From: JAAYZQ01 sp034428935
GTDB lineage: Bacteria > Chloroflexota > Anaerolineae > JAAYZQ01
Assembly (NCBI GenBank): GCA_034428935.1
Contig: DAOUHB010000214.1
Coordinates: 1-40,496 of the forward strand
Direction: 5' to 3'
DNA: 40,496 bases
The translations under genes and the position numbers were made by a program. This document shows, piece after piece, positions 29,729 to 37,538 of the stretch (the first letter of the stretch is position 1; each line of letters opens with the position of its first letter). A model generated the notes under the pieces. That model ran no database searches and was not told the DNA's origin. It saw only the letters and a list, made by a program, of their open reading frames with translations.

Positions 29729-31642
29729 ATGCACAACTTGCAAAAACTGGAAGAACGGGCCACCCGGCCGCCCCCACAAGCCTCGTCCCTGGTCCGGCAG
29801 CGGCCCGCCGGCCACTGGAACCGGCTCCTGGTCCGGCTTCGACAGGCGGACCCCGAGTTGTACGACGTCCTGGCCGACAGCGCCAGCCTGGACGAGTGCC
29901 GCCACAGGGTCTACCGCGCCCTCAACCGGAGGGAGGAGGAGCTGCAGGCCGGCACCGCCGGCCTCCATGCCCTGGAGCACGACATGGCCCGCAGGTGCGT
30001 TCGCACGCTGAAGGACATTGTCGCTCCGCGAAACGAGGCCCTGGCCGGCTTTAGCACGCTGGAGATGATCTGGAACGTGGTGCGCCAGGGAAGCCCCAAC
30101 GGGCAGCCCGTGGAGGACGGCCTGGTGCTCGAGTTCGTGCACCTCTTTCGCGGCATTCGCGGCCGCTCGGGCTTTGCCAGCGGCTGGCTGGACCCCGACG
30201 GCATCGACGCCCGCGGGCAGGCGTCCGGGATGGCGCCTGGAACCGGCCGCGCGGCCGGCATCGCCCGCTCGGCGCGCATGGACGAGGTTGCCGGGCAGAT
30301 GTGGGCCAGGGTCAAGCGCCATCCCAGCGGCCTCAATCCCGGCCTGGTGGCCCAACGCCGGGCCAACAGGCAGCGCATCCTGGAGTTCTTTGGTGCTTCC
30401 CTCGACGACTGGGAGGATCACCGCTGGCAGTTGCGCAACCTCCTGGTCGGTCCCCAGGCGCTCTCCAGGTTGGAGCAGCTCATCGCGCTGACGGAACAGG
30501 AGCGGGAAGCCATCGCCCTGTGCCTGGAAACGGGCATTCCCTTTGGCATCACGCCCTACTATCTCTCCCTCATGGACATGGACTCGGCGGACCGGCGGCG
30601 CGACAGGCAGATCCGCGCCCAGGTGATCCCCCCGCTCCACTACGTCCGGCGCATGATGGAGCACCAGGACGAACGGGAATACTACTTTGACTTTATGGGA
30701 GAGCACGACACGTCGCCCATCGACCTGGTGACGCGCCGCTACGCGTCCATTGCCATCCTGAAGGGCTACGATACCTGCCCTCAGATCTGCGTCTACTGCC
30801 AGCGCAACTGGGAGATCACGGGGCCCATGGAGGCAGGCGCGGTGCCGACCCGGGAGCGCCTGGACGCCGCCCTCGACTGGTTCGCCGAGCACCGCGAGCT
30901 ACGCGAGGTTCTGATCACGGGCGGCGATCCGCTCTTTCTCGGCGACGGCCGCATCGAGTACATGCTGGAGCGGCTGTCGGCCATGGACCACATCGTCCAG
31001 ATCCGCTGGGGCACGCGGGCGCCGGTGACCATGCCCATGCGCATCACCGACAAGCTGGCGCGCCTGTTGGGCAGCGCCATAGAGCCCGGCCGGCGCAACG
31101 TGGCCGTCGTGACCCACGTGCAGAGCGCCCTGGAGGTGACCCCCGAGATGGCGGCAGCGGTCCACCGGCTGCGCCGCCAGGGCTTGCAGGTCTATAACCA
31201 GCAGGTCTTTACCTTGCACACCAGCCGCCGCTTTCAGACGGTCGCCACCCGGATGGCCCTGAAAAAGATCGGCGTTGACCCCTACTATACCTTTTATCCC
31301 AAGGGCAAAGAAGAGACGTCCCACTATACCACGCCCCTGGCACGCATTCTGCAGGAGCGCAAAGAAGAGGCGCGCCTGCTGCCCGGCTCCTTCCGCACCG
31401 ACGAGCCGGTGTTCAACGTGCCCCGCCTGGGCAAGAACCACGTCCGGGCCAGCCAGGATCGGGAGCTGATTGGCATCCGCCCCGACGGGCGCCGCGTCTA
31501 CATGTGGCATCCGTGGGAAAAGGGCATCACGCCCACCGAGCCCTGGCTCTATGTCGACAATTCCATCCATCGCTACCTGCAGGATCTGGAGCGAATGGGA
31601 GAGGACCCGGCGGACTATGAAAGCATCTGGTATTACTACTAA
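29729..31642 (+). CDS. Long radical-SAM enzyme of the lysine 2,3-aminomutase (KamA) family
   Basis: 637 aa, about 200 longer than classical KamA. Residues 1-260 are an N-terminal helical extension not found in KamA. The radical-SAM [4Fe-4S] Cys are 350, 354 and 357 (CPQICVYC), and the SAM-binding ITGGDPLF is at 397-404. GTRAPVTMPMRITDKL and TPEMAAAVHRLRRQG follow the KamA pattern. Differences: the cluster motif lacks the CSMYCRHCTRRR signature, and the PLP-lysine loop PGGGGK is replaced by NVPRLGKN at 563-570 (Lys569 may still serve). Known relatives move an amino group from C2 to C3 of lysine, glutamate or other amino acids using SAM, PLP and Zn. An AGGAGGG site precedes the ATG, 12 bases after iclR. 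Substrate unknown. Confidence 0.87.
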   Translation: MHNLQKLEERATRPPPQASSLVRQRPAGHWNRLLVRLRQADPELYDVLADSASLDECRHRVYRALNRREEELQAGTAGLHALEHDMARRCVRTLKDIVAPRNEALAGFSTLEMIWNVVRQGSPNGQPVEDGLVLEFVHLFRGIRGRSGFASGWLDPDGIDARGQASGMAPGTGRAAGIARSARMDEVAGQMWARVKRHPSGLNPGLVAQRRANRQRILEFFGASLDDWEDHRWQLRNLLVGPQALSRLEQLIALTEQEREAIALCLETGIPFGITPYYLSLMDMDSADRRRDRQIRAQVIPPLHYVRRMMEHQDEREYYFDFMGEHDTSPIDLVTRRYASIAILKGYDTCPQICVYCQRNWEITGPMEAGAVPTRERLDAALDWFAEHRELREVLITGGDPLFLGDGRIEYMLERLSAMDHIVQIRWGTRAPVTMPMRITDKLARLLGSAIEPGRRNVAVVTHVQSALEVTPEMAAAVHRLRRQGLQVYNQQVFTLHTSRRFQTVATRMALKKIGVDPYYTFYPKGKEETSHYTTPLARILQERKEEARLLPGSFRTDEPVFNVPRLGKNHVRASQDRELIGIRPDGRRVYMWHPWEKGITPTEPWLYVDNSIHRYLQDLERMGEDPADYESIWYYY

Positions 31643-31665
31643 CGGCCGGTGTGTCCCGGGGAGCG

Positions 31666-31708
31666 CCGGGTGCGGAGCAAGCTGCGGCTTGCCCGCACCC
31701 GGTTTTTT
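31666..31708 (+). terminator. Intrinsic terminator after the aminomutase gene
   Basis: A 10-bp stem CCGGGTGCGG/CCGCACCCGG, continued by an inner GCAAGC-TGCG-GCTTGC hairpin, then six T (31703-31708). It ends the iclR-aminomutase transcript, 15 bases before the end of the convergent delta-60 gene. Confidence 0.9.
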
Positions 31709-31723
31709 GTGCCACGGGCAGGG

Positions 31724-34267
31724 CTACTTGCCGATCAGCGGCAGGAAGTACCTGAAACGCATGGTCGGCTCCTCGCCGATTATCTCCCCGAAGTAGACGT
31801 AACGTACGGACTCCATGAGAGAATTCCCCCCGCCATAGATGCCGACGTGATAAAAGCCCCGGGCGCGCACGTACAGCTCCTGGTCCGCGGGGAGCGCCAG
31901 GCCGGCCAGCTCCCAGCCGCCAGGGATGGGGCTGCCATCGCCCAGGGGGCCATAGCTCACGCCGTCGGTGGACAGCTCGAACGTCACTCGCTCGAGCACG
32001 GGCGAGGGGCCGCTGTGCCGCCAGGCAATGCTCGAGGGCGTCACCTCCAGGCTTTGGGCCGCACGGGTGTCGGCGGTCAGGCGCCCGATGTGGTCCCGCC
32101 CCGTGCCCGCCAGGACCGTGAACCGGCCAAAGACGATGGGCTTGCCGTCGGCCTGGACGGCCGCACCGCGCACGATGTCGGGCACAGACAGGCTGTGGGT
32201 GACGGTGGCCGTCCAACCCGTGTCCAGGGTGCCGTCGGCATTGAGCCGGGCGACGCCCCGGTGGGGCACGTTCGAGATTCTGTCAAAACTGCCGCCCACC
32301 ACCATCTTGCCGTCGTTCTGGACAATGATCGTCCGGACCTTGCCGTCGGCGTTCGGGTCAAAGCCGGAGTCCAGGCTGCCGTCGGGGTTTAGCCGTGCCA
32401 GGAAGTTGCGCGGCTGGCTATTCACGTGCGAAAAGTAGCCGCCGACGACGATCTTCTGATCGGGCTGGAGCGAGACCGCCAGCATCCCAGGATAGGCGGC
32501 CGGATGTTGGATGTTCGGGTTAAAGGGCAGGTCGAGGCCGCCGCCGGGATTCAGGCGAACCAGGGCCGGGCGGTACTCGCCGGCGATGTTGTAATAGTAG
32601 CCGGCGACGACGACCTTGTTGTCGGGCTGGAGGGCCATGCCGCGCACGACGTAATCCGCGCCCGGATCAAAGCCGGCGTCGAGGCTGCCGTCGGGGTTGA
32701 TGCGGGCCAGCCGGTGGCGAGGCACGCCGTTGACGTGAGTAAAGTTGCCGCTGAGTAGGATCTTGCCGTCGGGCTGGAGCACCATGGCGACAACCACGGC
32801 AAAGTCTTGGGGGTTGCCGCCGGCAAAGGCCGTAAAGGACGGGTCGACGCTGCCATCGGAATTCAGCCGCGCCAGCAGGTAGTGCGGCTCGCCGCCCACC
32901 TCGGTGAACTGGCCGCCGATGACGATCTTGCCGTCGGGCTGGACGACAAAGGCGTCGATAGAGTTGTTGGCGCCGGGGTTGAACCCCTGGTCCAGGGTGC
33001 CGTCGGGATTGAGGCGACCGATAAAGGCCCGGTCGCCCCCGGCCAGCCGTTGGAACTGGCCGCCCACCAGGATCTTGCCGTCGGGCTGCAGGGCGATGGC
33101 GTGCACCCAGGAGTCGGCGCCCAGGCCCATGGTCGCGTCCAGCCATCCGCCCCGGTCAAAACGCGCGATGCGCAACCGCGCCATCCCCCCCAACGTGACA
33201 AAGTCGCCGCCTGCCACGACGTTGCCATCGGGCTGCAGGGCGAGGGCGCGCACCGCGCCGTCGCCTTGCAGGTTGAACGCCCCGTCGAGGCTACCGTCGA
33301 CGTGCAGGCGCCCCAGGAAGGCCCGGGGTGAGCCGCCCAGCGCGGCAAAGTCACCGCCAACCAGCACCTTGCCGTCGGGCTGCACCAGGAGGGCGCGCAC
33401 CGCGTTGTCGGCGCCGGGATTAAACCCGCCGTCGAGGACGCCGTTGGTGTAGAGCCGCCCGATGTTCTGCCTGGGGCCCAGGCCCAGGGTGCCAAAGAGG
33501 CCCCCCACCACGATCCTGCCCCCCGGTTGGGTGGCCAGGGCGAGCACGGGGCCGCCGGCGCCGGGGTTAAAGCCGGCGTCGAGGCTGCCGTCGGCGTTCA
33601 GCCGGGCGATGCGGCTGCGGCCGGCGCCGCCAAGCAACGTGAAGTCGCCCCCGGCCAGGATCCGGTCGCCCTGGAGGGCCAGGGCGTAGACGGCGCCGTT
33701 GGCGCCGGGGTCAAAGCCGGCGTCGAGGCTGCCGTCGGCGTTCAGACGGGCGAGGTTGGCCCGCGGCTGCCCCGCCAGCGTCGCAAAAGAGCCGCCCACC
33801 AGGATCTGGCCGTCGCTCTCGACGGCCAGGGCAAAGACAGGGCCGTCGGCGCCGGGGTTAAAGCCGGCGTCGAGGCTGCCGTCGGCGTTAAGCCGGGCGA
33901 TGCGGCTGCGGCCCTGCCCAACGACGTTCAAGAAGTCGCCCGCCAGCACGATCTTGCCATCGGGCTGCACGGCCACGGCGCGAACGGTCGCGTCGGCCGT
34001 GGCGGTCACGCTGACATCGAACCTGCCGCCGGGCGTCAGCCGGGCGATGCGCTGCCGGACGGTCCCCCCGATGGAGGTAAAGTCGCCCCCTACGACGACG
34101 CGGCCGTCGGGCTGCACGGCCAGGGCATGGACCGCGTCATTGGCCGCCGGATTAAAGCCGTCCGAGGCCGACTGTGCGTGGGCGGCGGCGGGAAACAGAA
34201 ACAGGACCAGGCCAACGAGCAGGATGGCGGTGGCCGCCATCAACGGGTGCGCGTACAGACGTCTCAT
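31724..34267 (-). CDS. Secreted delta-60 repeat (beta-propeller-like) protein
   Basis: 847 aa. A signal peptide (residues about 11-31, ILLVGLVLFLFPAAAHA) precedes about 14 tandem repeats of 47-56 aa with the core (A)LQPDGKIVVGGDF, then LARLNADGSLDAGFNPGA, the delta-60 / NHL-like pattern found in large surface proteins. Residues from about 735 on form a final beta domain (LEVTPSSIAWRHSGPSP), and the chain ends YFLPLIGK, like the other secreted proteins here. The protein probably folds as one or two propellers and acts in surface binding; no catalytic motif is seen. GGAGG lies 11 bases before the ATG. A TATACT at 34463-34468 (minus) may be its -10 box, but no good -35 is seen. The 232-bp upstream gap otherwise holds a hairpin GTGGGCG/CGCCCAC (34416-34443). 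Confidence 0.92.
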   Translation of the reverse strand: MRRLYAHPLMAATAILLVGLVLFLFPAAAHAQSASDGFNPAANDAVHALAVQPDGRVVVGGDFTSIGGTVRQRIARLTPGGRFDVSVTATADATVRAVAVQPDGKIVLAGDFLNVVGQGRSRIARLNADGSLDAGFNPGADGPVFALAVESDGQILVGGSFATLAGQPRANLARLNADGSLDAGFDPGANGAVYALALQGDRILAGGDFTLLGGAGRSRIARLNADGSLDAGFNPGAGGPVLALATQPGGRIVVGGLFGTLGLGPRQNIGRLYTNGVLDGGFNPGADNAVRALLVQPDGKVLVGGDFAALGGSPRAFLGRLHVDGSLDGAFNLQGDGAVRALALQPDGNVVAGGDFVTLGGMARLRIARFDRGGWLDATMGLGADSWVHAIALQPDGKILVGGQFQRLAGGDRAFIGRLNPDGTLDQGFNPGANNSIDAFVVQPDGKIVIGGQFTEVGGEPHYLLARLNSDGSVDPSFTAFAGGNPQDFAVVVAMVLQPDGKILLSGNFTHVNGVPRHRLARINPDGSLDAGFDPGADYVVRGMALQPDNKVVVAGYYYNIAGEYRPALVRLNPGGGLDLPFNPNIQHPAAYPGMLAVSLQPDQKIVVGGYFSHVNSQPRNFLARLNPDGSLDSGFDPNADGKVRTIIVQNDGKMVVGGSFDRISNVPHRGVARLNADGTLDTGWTATVTHSLSVPDIVRGAAVQADGKPIVFGRFTVLAGTGRDHIGRLTADTRAAQSLEVTPSSIAWRHSGPSPVLERVTFELSTDGVSYGPLGDGSPIPGGWELAGLALPADQELYVRARGFYHVGIYGGGNSLMESVRYVYFGEIIGEEPTMRFRYFLPLIGK

Positions 34268-34499
34268 GGCAACATTTTCCTCCAGAGAGCAGGATGCCGG
34301 TGCAGAACCGGCCGGGTATGGAACGCCATGTTCTGTTATGGGGACGCGGAACGCGCCAGGCGGCCGGAGGGCCGGCTACGTCTGGCCGCTCCCACGCTCG
34401 GCGATGAGTAGGCCGGTGGGCGCCCCAGGGGAAGGACGCCCACGACGGATGTGACTGCTGCCAGTATAGCAGAAAAAGGTTAACGCGTAGTAAAATCGG

Positions 34500-35846
34500 T
34501 TACAGAAGGGCCTCTTTTTCGACCGCCAGGATGGCCCGGCGCAGCACGTCGAGGATGAGGGCCACCTCGTCGTCGCTCACCACAAAGGGCGGCGCGACCA
34601 TGAGATGATCGCCCCGCCGGCCGTCGGCGCTGCCGTGGCCGGGGTAAAAGAGGACGCCCATCTCCATGCAGCGGGCGCAGACCCGGTCGGCAAAGCGGGC
34701 CTCGGCCGGGAAGGGCTCCCGGGTGGCCCGGTCGGCCACAAACTCCACGGCCCACAGCATGCCGGTGCCCCGCACGTCGCCGGCGGAGGCCACGCCATCC
34801 ATGGCGGCGTTCAGCTCGCGCCCCAGGCGGGCCCCCGTGGCCGCCGCCCGGCCCACCAGGTCCTGCCCCTCCAGCAGGTCCATGGTCGCCAGGGCCGCCG
34901 CCGCCCCGACGGCGTGATGGGAAAAGGTGCCGCCGTGGTTGAAATCGCCGTGGGCGCGGCGCAGGGTCTCCACGTCGTCGCCCTTCATGGCCGCGATGGA
35001 CAGCGGGAAGTAGCCGCCCGTGGCGCCCTTGGCCATGGTCATGACGTCGGCCCGGGCGCCCAGCTGCTCCATGGCGAACCAGGTACCCGTCCTCCCGAAG
35101 CCGGTCAGCACCTCGTCGGCGATGAGCATCAGCCCGTAGCGGTCGCAGATCTCGCGGACGAGGGGCCAGTACCCCTCGGGTGGGACGATGGCCCCCAGGG
35201 TGGCCCCGCCCACGGGCTCGGCGACAAAGCCGGCCACAGCCTCGGGCCCCTCGGCCAGGATGGCGGCCTCGAGCTGCCGGGCGCAGGCCAGGTCGCACGA
35301 CGGGCAGGTGGCACCCAGGGGGCAGCGGTAGCAGTAGGGCGGCGCGATGTGGGGCACGTCGCGGAACATGGGCGCGTAGGGCTGGCGCATGGAGGGCTTG
35401 CCCGAAGCCGCCAGCGTGCCCAGGGTCAGGCCGTGGTAAGAGCCCCAACGGGAGATGATGCGATGGCGCGCCGTCTCGCCGCGGGCCATCTGTACCTGCC
35501 GCACGAACTTGAAGGCCGTTTCCACCGCCTCGGAGCCGCTGGACAGGTAAAAGAACCGGGGCGCGTCGAGGGGCACGCGGCGGGCGAGGCGGGCGCTGTA
35601 GGCCTCCAGGGGCTCGGTGGTGAACAGGCTGCCGTGGACGTAGGCCACCCGCGCCGCCTGCTCGGCCATGGCCCGGGCGATGGAGGCCACGCCGTGGCCG
35701 ACGTTGACGACCAGCGGCCCGCCCGAGGCGTCGACGTAGCGGCGTCCCTCGCCGTCGTACAGGCTGACGCCCTCCCCCCGCACGATGGTGGGATAGTCGT
35801 GGGCCATGCGCCGGTAAAAGACGTGGCCCTCGGGATGTTTGCTCAT
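34500..35846 (-). CDS. Class III PLP-dependent aminotransferase
   Basis: 448 aa of the omega-amino acid/taurine:pyruvate transaminase type. GSEAVETAFKFVRQ at 104-117, SYHGLTLGTLAASG at 136-149, Asp244 in LIADEVLTGFGRTG, PLP Lys273 in MTMAKGATGGYFPL. Residues 171-189 form a Cys-rich insert with Cys172, 175, 181, 184 and 188 (YCYRCPLGATCPSCDLAC), also present in some related transaminases, perhaps a metal site. The ATG overlaps the stop of the creatininase-family gene (ATGA), so translation is coupled. Last gene of the leftward operon. The amino donor is not readable; omega-amino acids or beta-amino acids such as beta-alanine are typical. Confidence 0.92.
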   Translation of the reverse strand: MSKHPEGHVFYRRMAHDYPTIVRGEGVSLYDGEGRRYVDASGGPLVVNVGHGVASIARAMAEQAARVAYVHGSLFTTEPLEAYSARLARRVPLDAPRFFYLSSGSEAVETAFKFVRQVQMARGETARHRIISRWGSYHGLTLGTLAASGKPSMRQPYAPMFRDVPHIAPPYCYRCPLGATCPSCDLACARQLEAAILAEGPEAVAGFVAEPVGGATLGAIVPPEGYWPLVREICDRYGLMLIADEVLTGFGRTGTWFAMEQLGARADVMTMAKGATGGYFPLSIAAMKGDDVETLRRAHGDFNHGGTFSHHAVGAAAALATMDLLEGQDLVGRAAATGARLGRELNAAMDGVASAGDVRGTGMLWAVEFVADRATREPFPAEARFADRVCARCMEMGVLFYPGHGSADGRRGDHLMVAPPFVVSDDEVALILDVLRRAILAVEKEALL

Positions 35847-36682
35847 TCCTGCTCTCGCATCTCGTCCAGGAGGGCAGCGGCCCGGGCCGCGATGCGCTCG
35901 GCGATGGTCGCGAACAGGACCTTGCCCCTCTCCTCGCTCGCCGTTAGCTCGGGATCGTTCTTCCCCTCGGGGCTGACGGTCAGCACGCCGATGTACTTGT
36001 GCCCGGTCTCGGCCCGCCGCCGCACGTGCTCGGGCTGGCCCTCGTACCAGGGGCGCAGCGACCGGGCCGTCTCCAGCGTCCTGGACAGGTCCACCAGGTC
36101 GGGGCGGATCGCCATGAGCAGGGAAGTTTCACCCCCCGCGGCGTGCTCGTGGGGATAGTGCAGGTCGGGCACCACCTCCTGGTCGGTGAGAAACAGCCAG
36201 CGGACCTCGGGATGCTCCGCGGCAAAGCGCTCGCCGCTGGCCCGAATGGTGGGCAGGGTGCCCCTCGACCAGTGGCCGCTGACGACGACGATGACACGAA
36301 AGCCGCGGCGGCGCATGGCTTCGTAGACGTCCAGGAGCAGGTTGGCATAGGTCTCGGGCCGCAGCCAGAACATGTTGCCCGGCACGTGATAGCGCTCGCC
36401 GTGCTCCACGCCGCCCGTCAGGTAGGTGCCGGCCCCGGGCTCCAGCTCCTCCCGGGTGTCGGTGGCCCAGTAGAAGGGAGGCAGAACCAGGCCGCCCGAC
36501 TGGCGGGCGGCTGCCACGCACAGGGCGTGGGCCTTCAGGGCATCGAGGCCCACGGCATTGTGCTCCCCGTGCCACTCCAGGGTGCCCAGGGGCAGGTAAC
36601 CGATGGGCGCCCGGGCCATGGCTCGGGCCAGCTCCCAGGGAAACATCTCCTCGAACTGCACCTTCCCATCGCGCTCTTTCAC
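35843..36682 (-). CDS. Creatininase-family metal-dependent amidohydrolase
   Basis: 279 aa. The signature PLGTLEWHGEHNAVGLD gives metal ligands Glu36, His38 and Asp47; SGHWSRG (His137) and HAAGGETSLLM (Glu185) supply the others expected for the two-metal site. Family members open cyclic amides (creatinine), deformylate nucleotide precursors (ArfB) or act in mycofactocin maturation. None of those pathways is otherwise visible, so a C-N hydrolase acting on a catabolic intermediate is the best guess. It lies 11 bases after the CoA-transferase B gene and overlaps the aminotransferase start. The start ATG at 36682 is close to the upstream stop. Confidence 0.9.
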   Translation of the reverse strand: MKERDGKVQFEEMFPWELARAMARAPIGYLPLGTLEWHGEHNAVGLDALKAHALCVAAARQSGGLVLPPFYWATDTREELEPGAGTYLTGGVEHGERYHVPGNMFWLRPETYANLLLDVYEAMRRRGFRVIVVVSGHWSRGTLPTIRASGERFAAEHPEVRWLFLTDQEVVPDLHYPHEHAAGGETSLLMAIRPDLVDLSRTLETARSLRPWYEGQPEHVRRRAETGHKYIGVLTVSPEGKNDPELTASEERGKVLFATIAERIAARAAALLDEMREQE

Positions 36683-36693
36683 GATCCCTCCTG

Positions 36694-37461
36694 TTATTTG
36701 CCGGTGTACACGCCGTCGGGGTCCAGCTCCTCGCGGATAAGCCGCAACTCCTCGGCCGTGGGCGGCTCGGTCGTCGCCAGGTCGGCGGCGATCTTTAGCG
36801 GCCAGCCGACGCCGGCCTGCACCTCCTCCACCGAGACGCCGGGATGGACCGACGAGAGGACCATCTCGCTGCTGGCGGCGTCAAAGGTCAGAATCGCCTT
36901 GTCGGTGACGACCAGGCGCGGGCCCCCGCCGGGCATGCCCAGCGCCGCCCGCGCCCCCGGGCCGTCCAGGTGCCCGGGGCTGGTGCAAAAGTCGATGCGC
37001 TCCACAAAGGCGCGCTTGCCCAGGGGCATGATGAGATACACCTTTTTGGCGTGGATGGCAATCTCGCAGGCCCCACCGCTGCCCGGCAGGCGCACCTTGG
37101 GCCGGTGGTAATCGCCGATGACCGTCGTGTTCAGGTTGCCAAAGCGATCGATCTGGGCGGCCCCCAGGAAGGCCACCTCGATGCGCCCACCCTGGAGGTA
37201 GTACATGAACAGGTCCGGCATGGAGCAGGCCAGTGTGGCGCCGCTGACCAGCGTCGGATCGCCAATGGACAGGGGCAGGCGCGCCGGCCGCGCGCCAAAG
37301 ACCCCCGACTCGTAGACCAGCTCCAGGTCGGGCGCCACGGTACGCCGCGCCAGGTTGCAGGCAATGTTCGGCTGGCCGACCCCCACGAACACCACCCGCT
37401 CGCCGGCCAGCGCCCGGGCCGAAGAGGTGATCATCAGCTCTGACGGTGTATAGTCGTTCAT
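36694..37461 (-). CDS. CoA-transferase, subunit B (glutaconate CoA-transferase-like)
   Basis: 255 aa family I CoA-transferase beta subunit. FVGVGQPNIACNLARRTVAP, the LVYESGVFGARP stretch with a Glu in the position of the catalytic glutamate, QIDRFGNLNTTVIGD, and LPGSGGACEIAIHAKK. It resembles GctB and the steroid-degradation protein IpdB; GctB-type enzymes move CoA between carboxylic acids, and a hydrolase role as in IpdAB is an alternative. The start ATG at 37461 has GGGAGAGG upstream; longer in-frame extensions enter the subunit A gene. Subunit A is encoded 77 bases upstream, with a palindromic element between the two. Confidence 0.9.
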   Translation of the reverse strand: MNDYTPSELMITSSARALAGERVVFVGVGQPNIACNLARRTVAPDLELVYESGVFGARPARLPLSIGDPTLVSGATLACSMPDLFMYYLQGGRIEVAFLGAAQIDRFGNLNTTVIGDYHRPKVRLPGSGGACEIAIHAKKVYLIMPLGKRAFVERIDFCTSPGHLDGPGARAALGMPGGGPRLVVTDKAILTFDAASSEMVLSSVHPGVSVEEVQAGVGWPLKIAADLATTEPPTAEELRLIREELDPDGVYTGK

Positions 37462-37476
37462 TTCCCTCTCCCTCAT

Positions 37477-37514
37477 CCGGTGCGTTGCATCTGTCGTTGC
37501 TGCGATGCACCTGG
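37477..37514. repeat. Dispersed palindromic element, copy 2
   Basis: CCGGTGCGTTGCA, 11 intervening bases, then TGCGATGCACCTGG. The arms are the same as at 20366-20394 apart from one base; the centre is longer. It lies between the two CoA-transferase subunit genes. Confidence 0.65.
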
Positions 37515-37538
37515 TGCACACTCCACCCTGGCTTTCGT

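Noticed and set aside
34268..34499. Riboswitch or small gene in the delta-60 upstream gap
   Set aside because: Only one plain 7-bp hairpin and a weak -10 box are visible; no conserved riboswitch core or coding frame seen.
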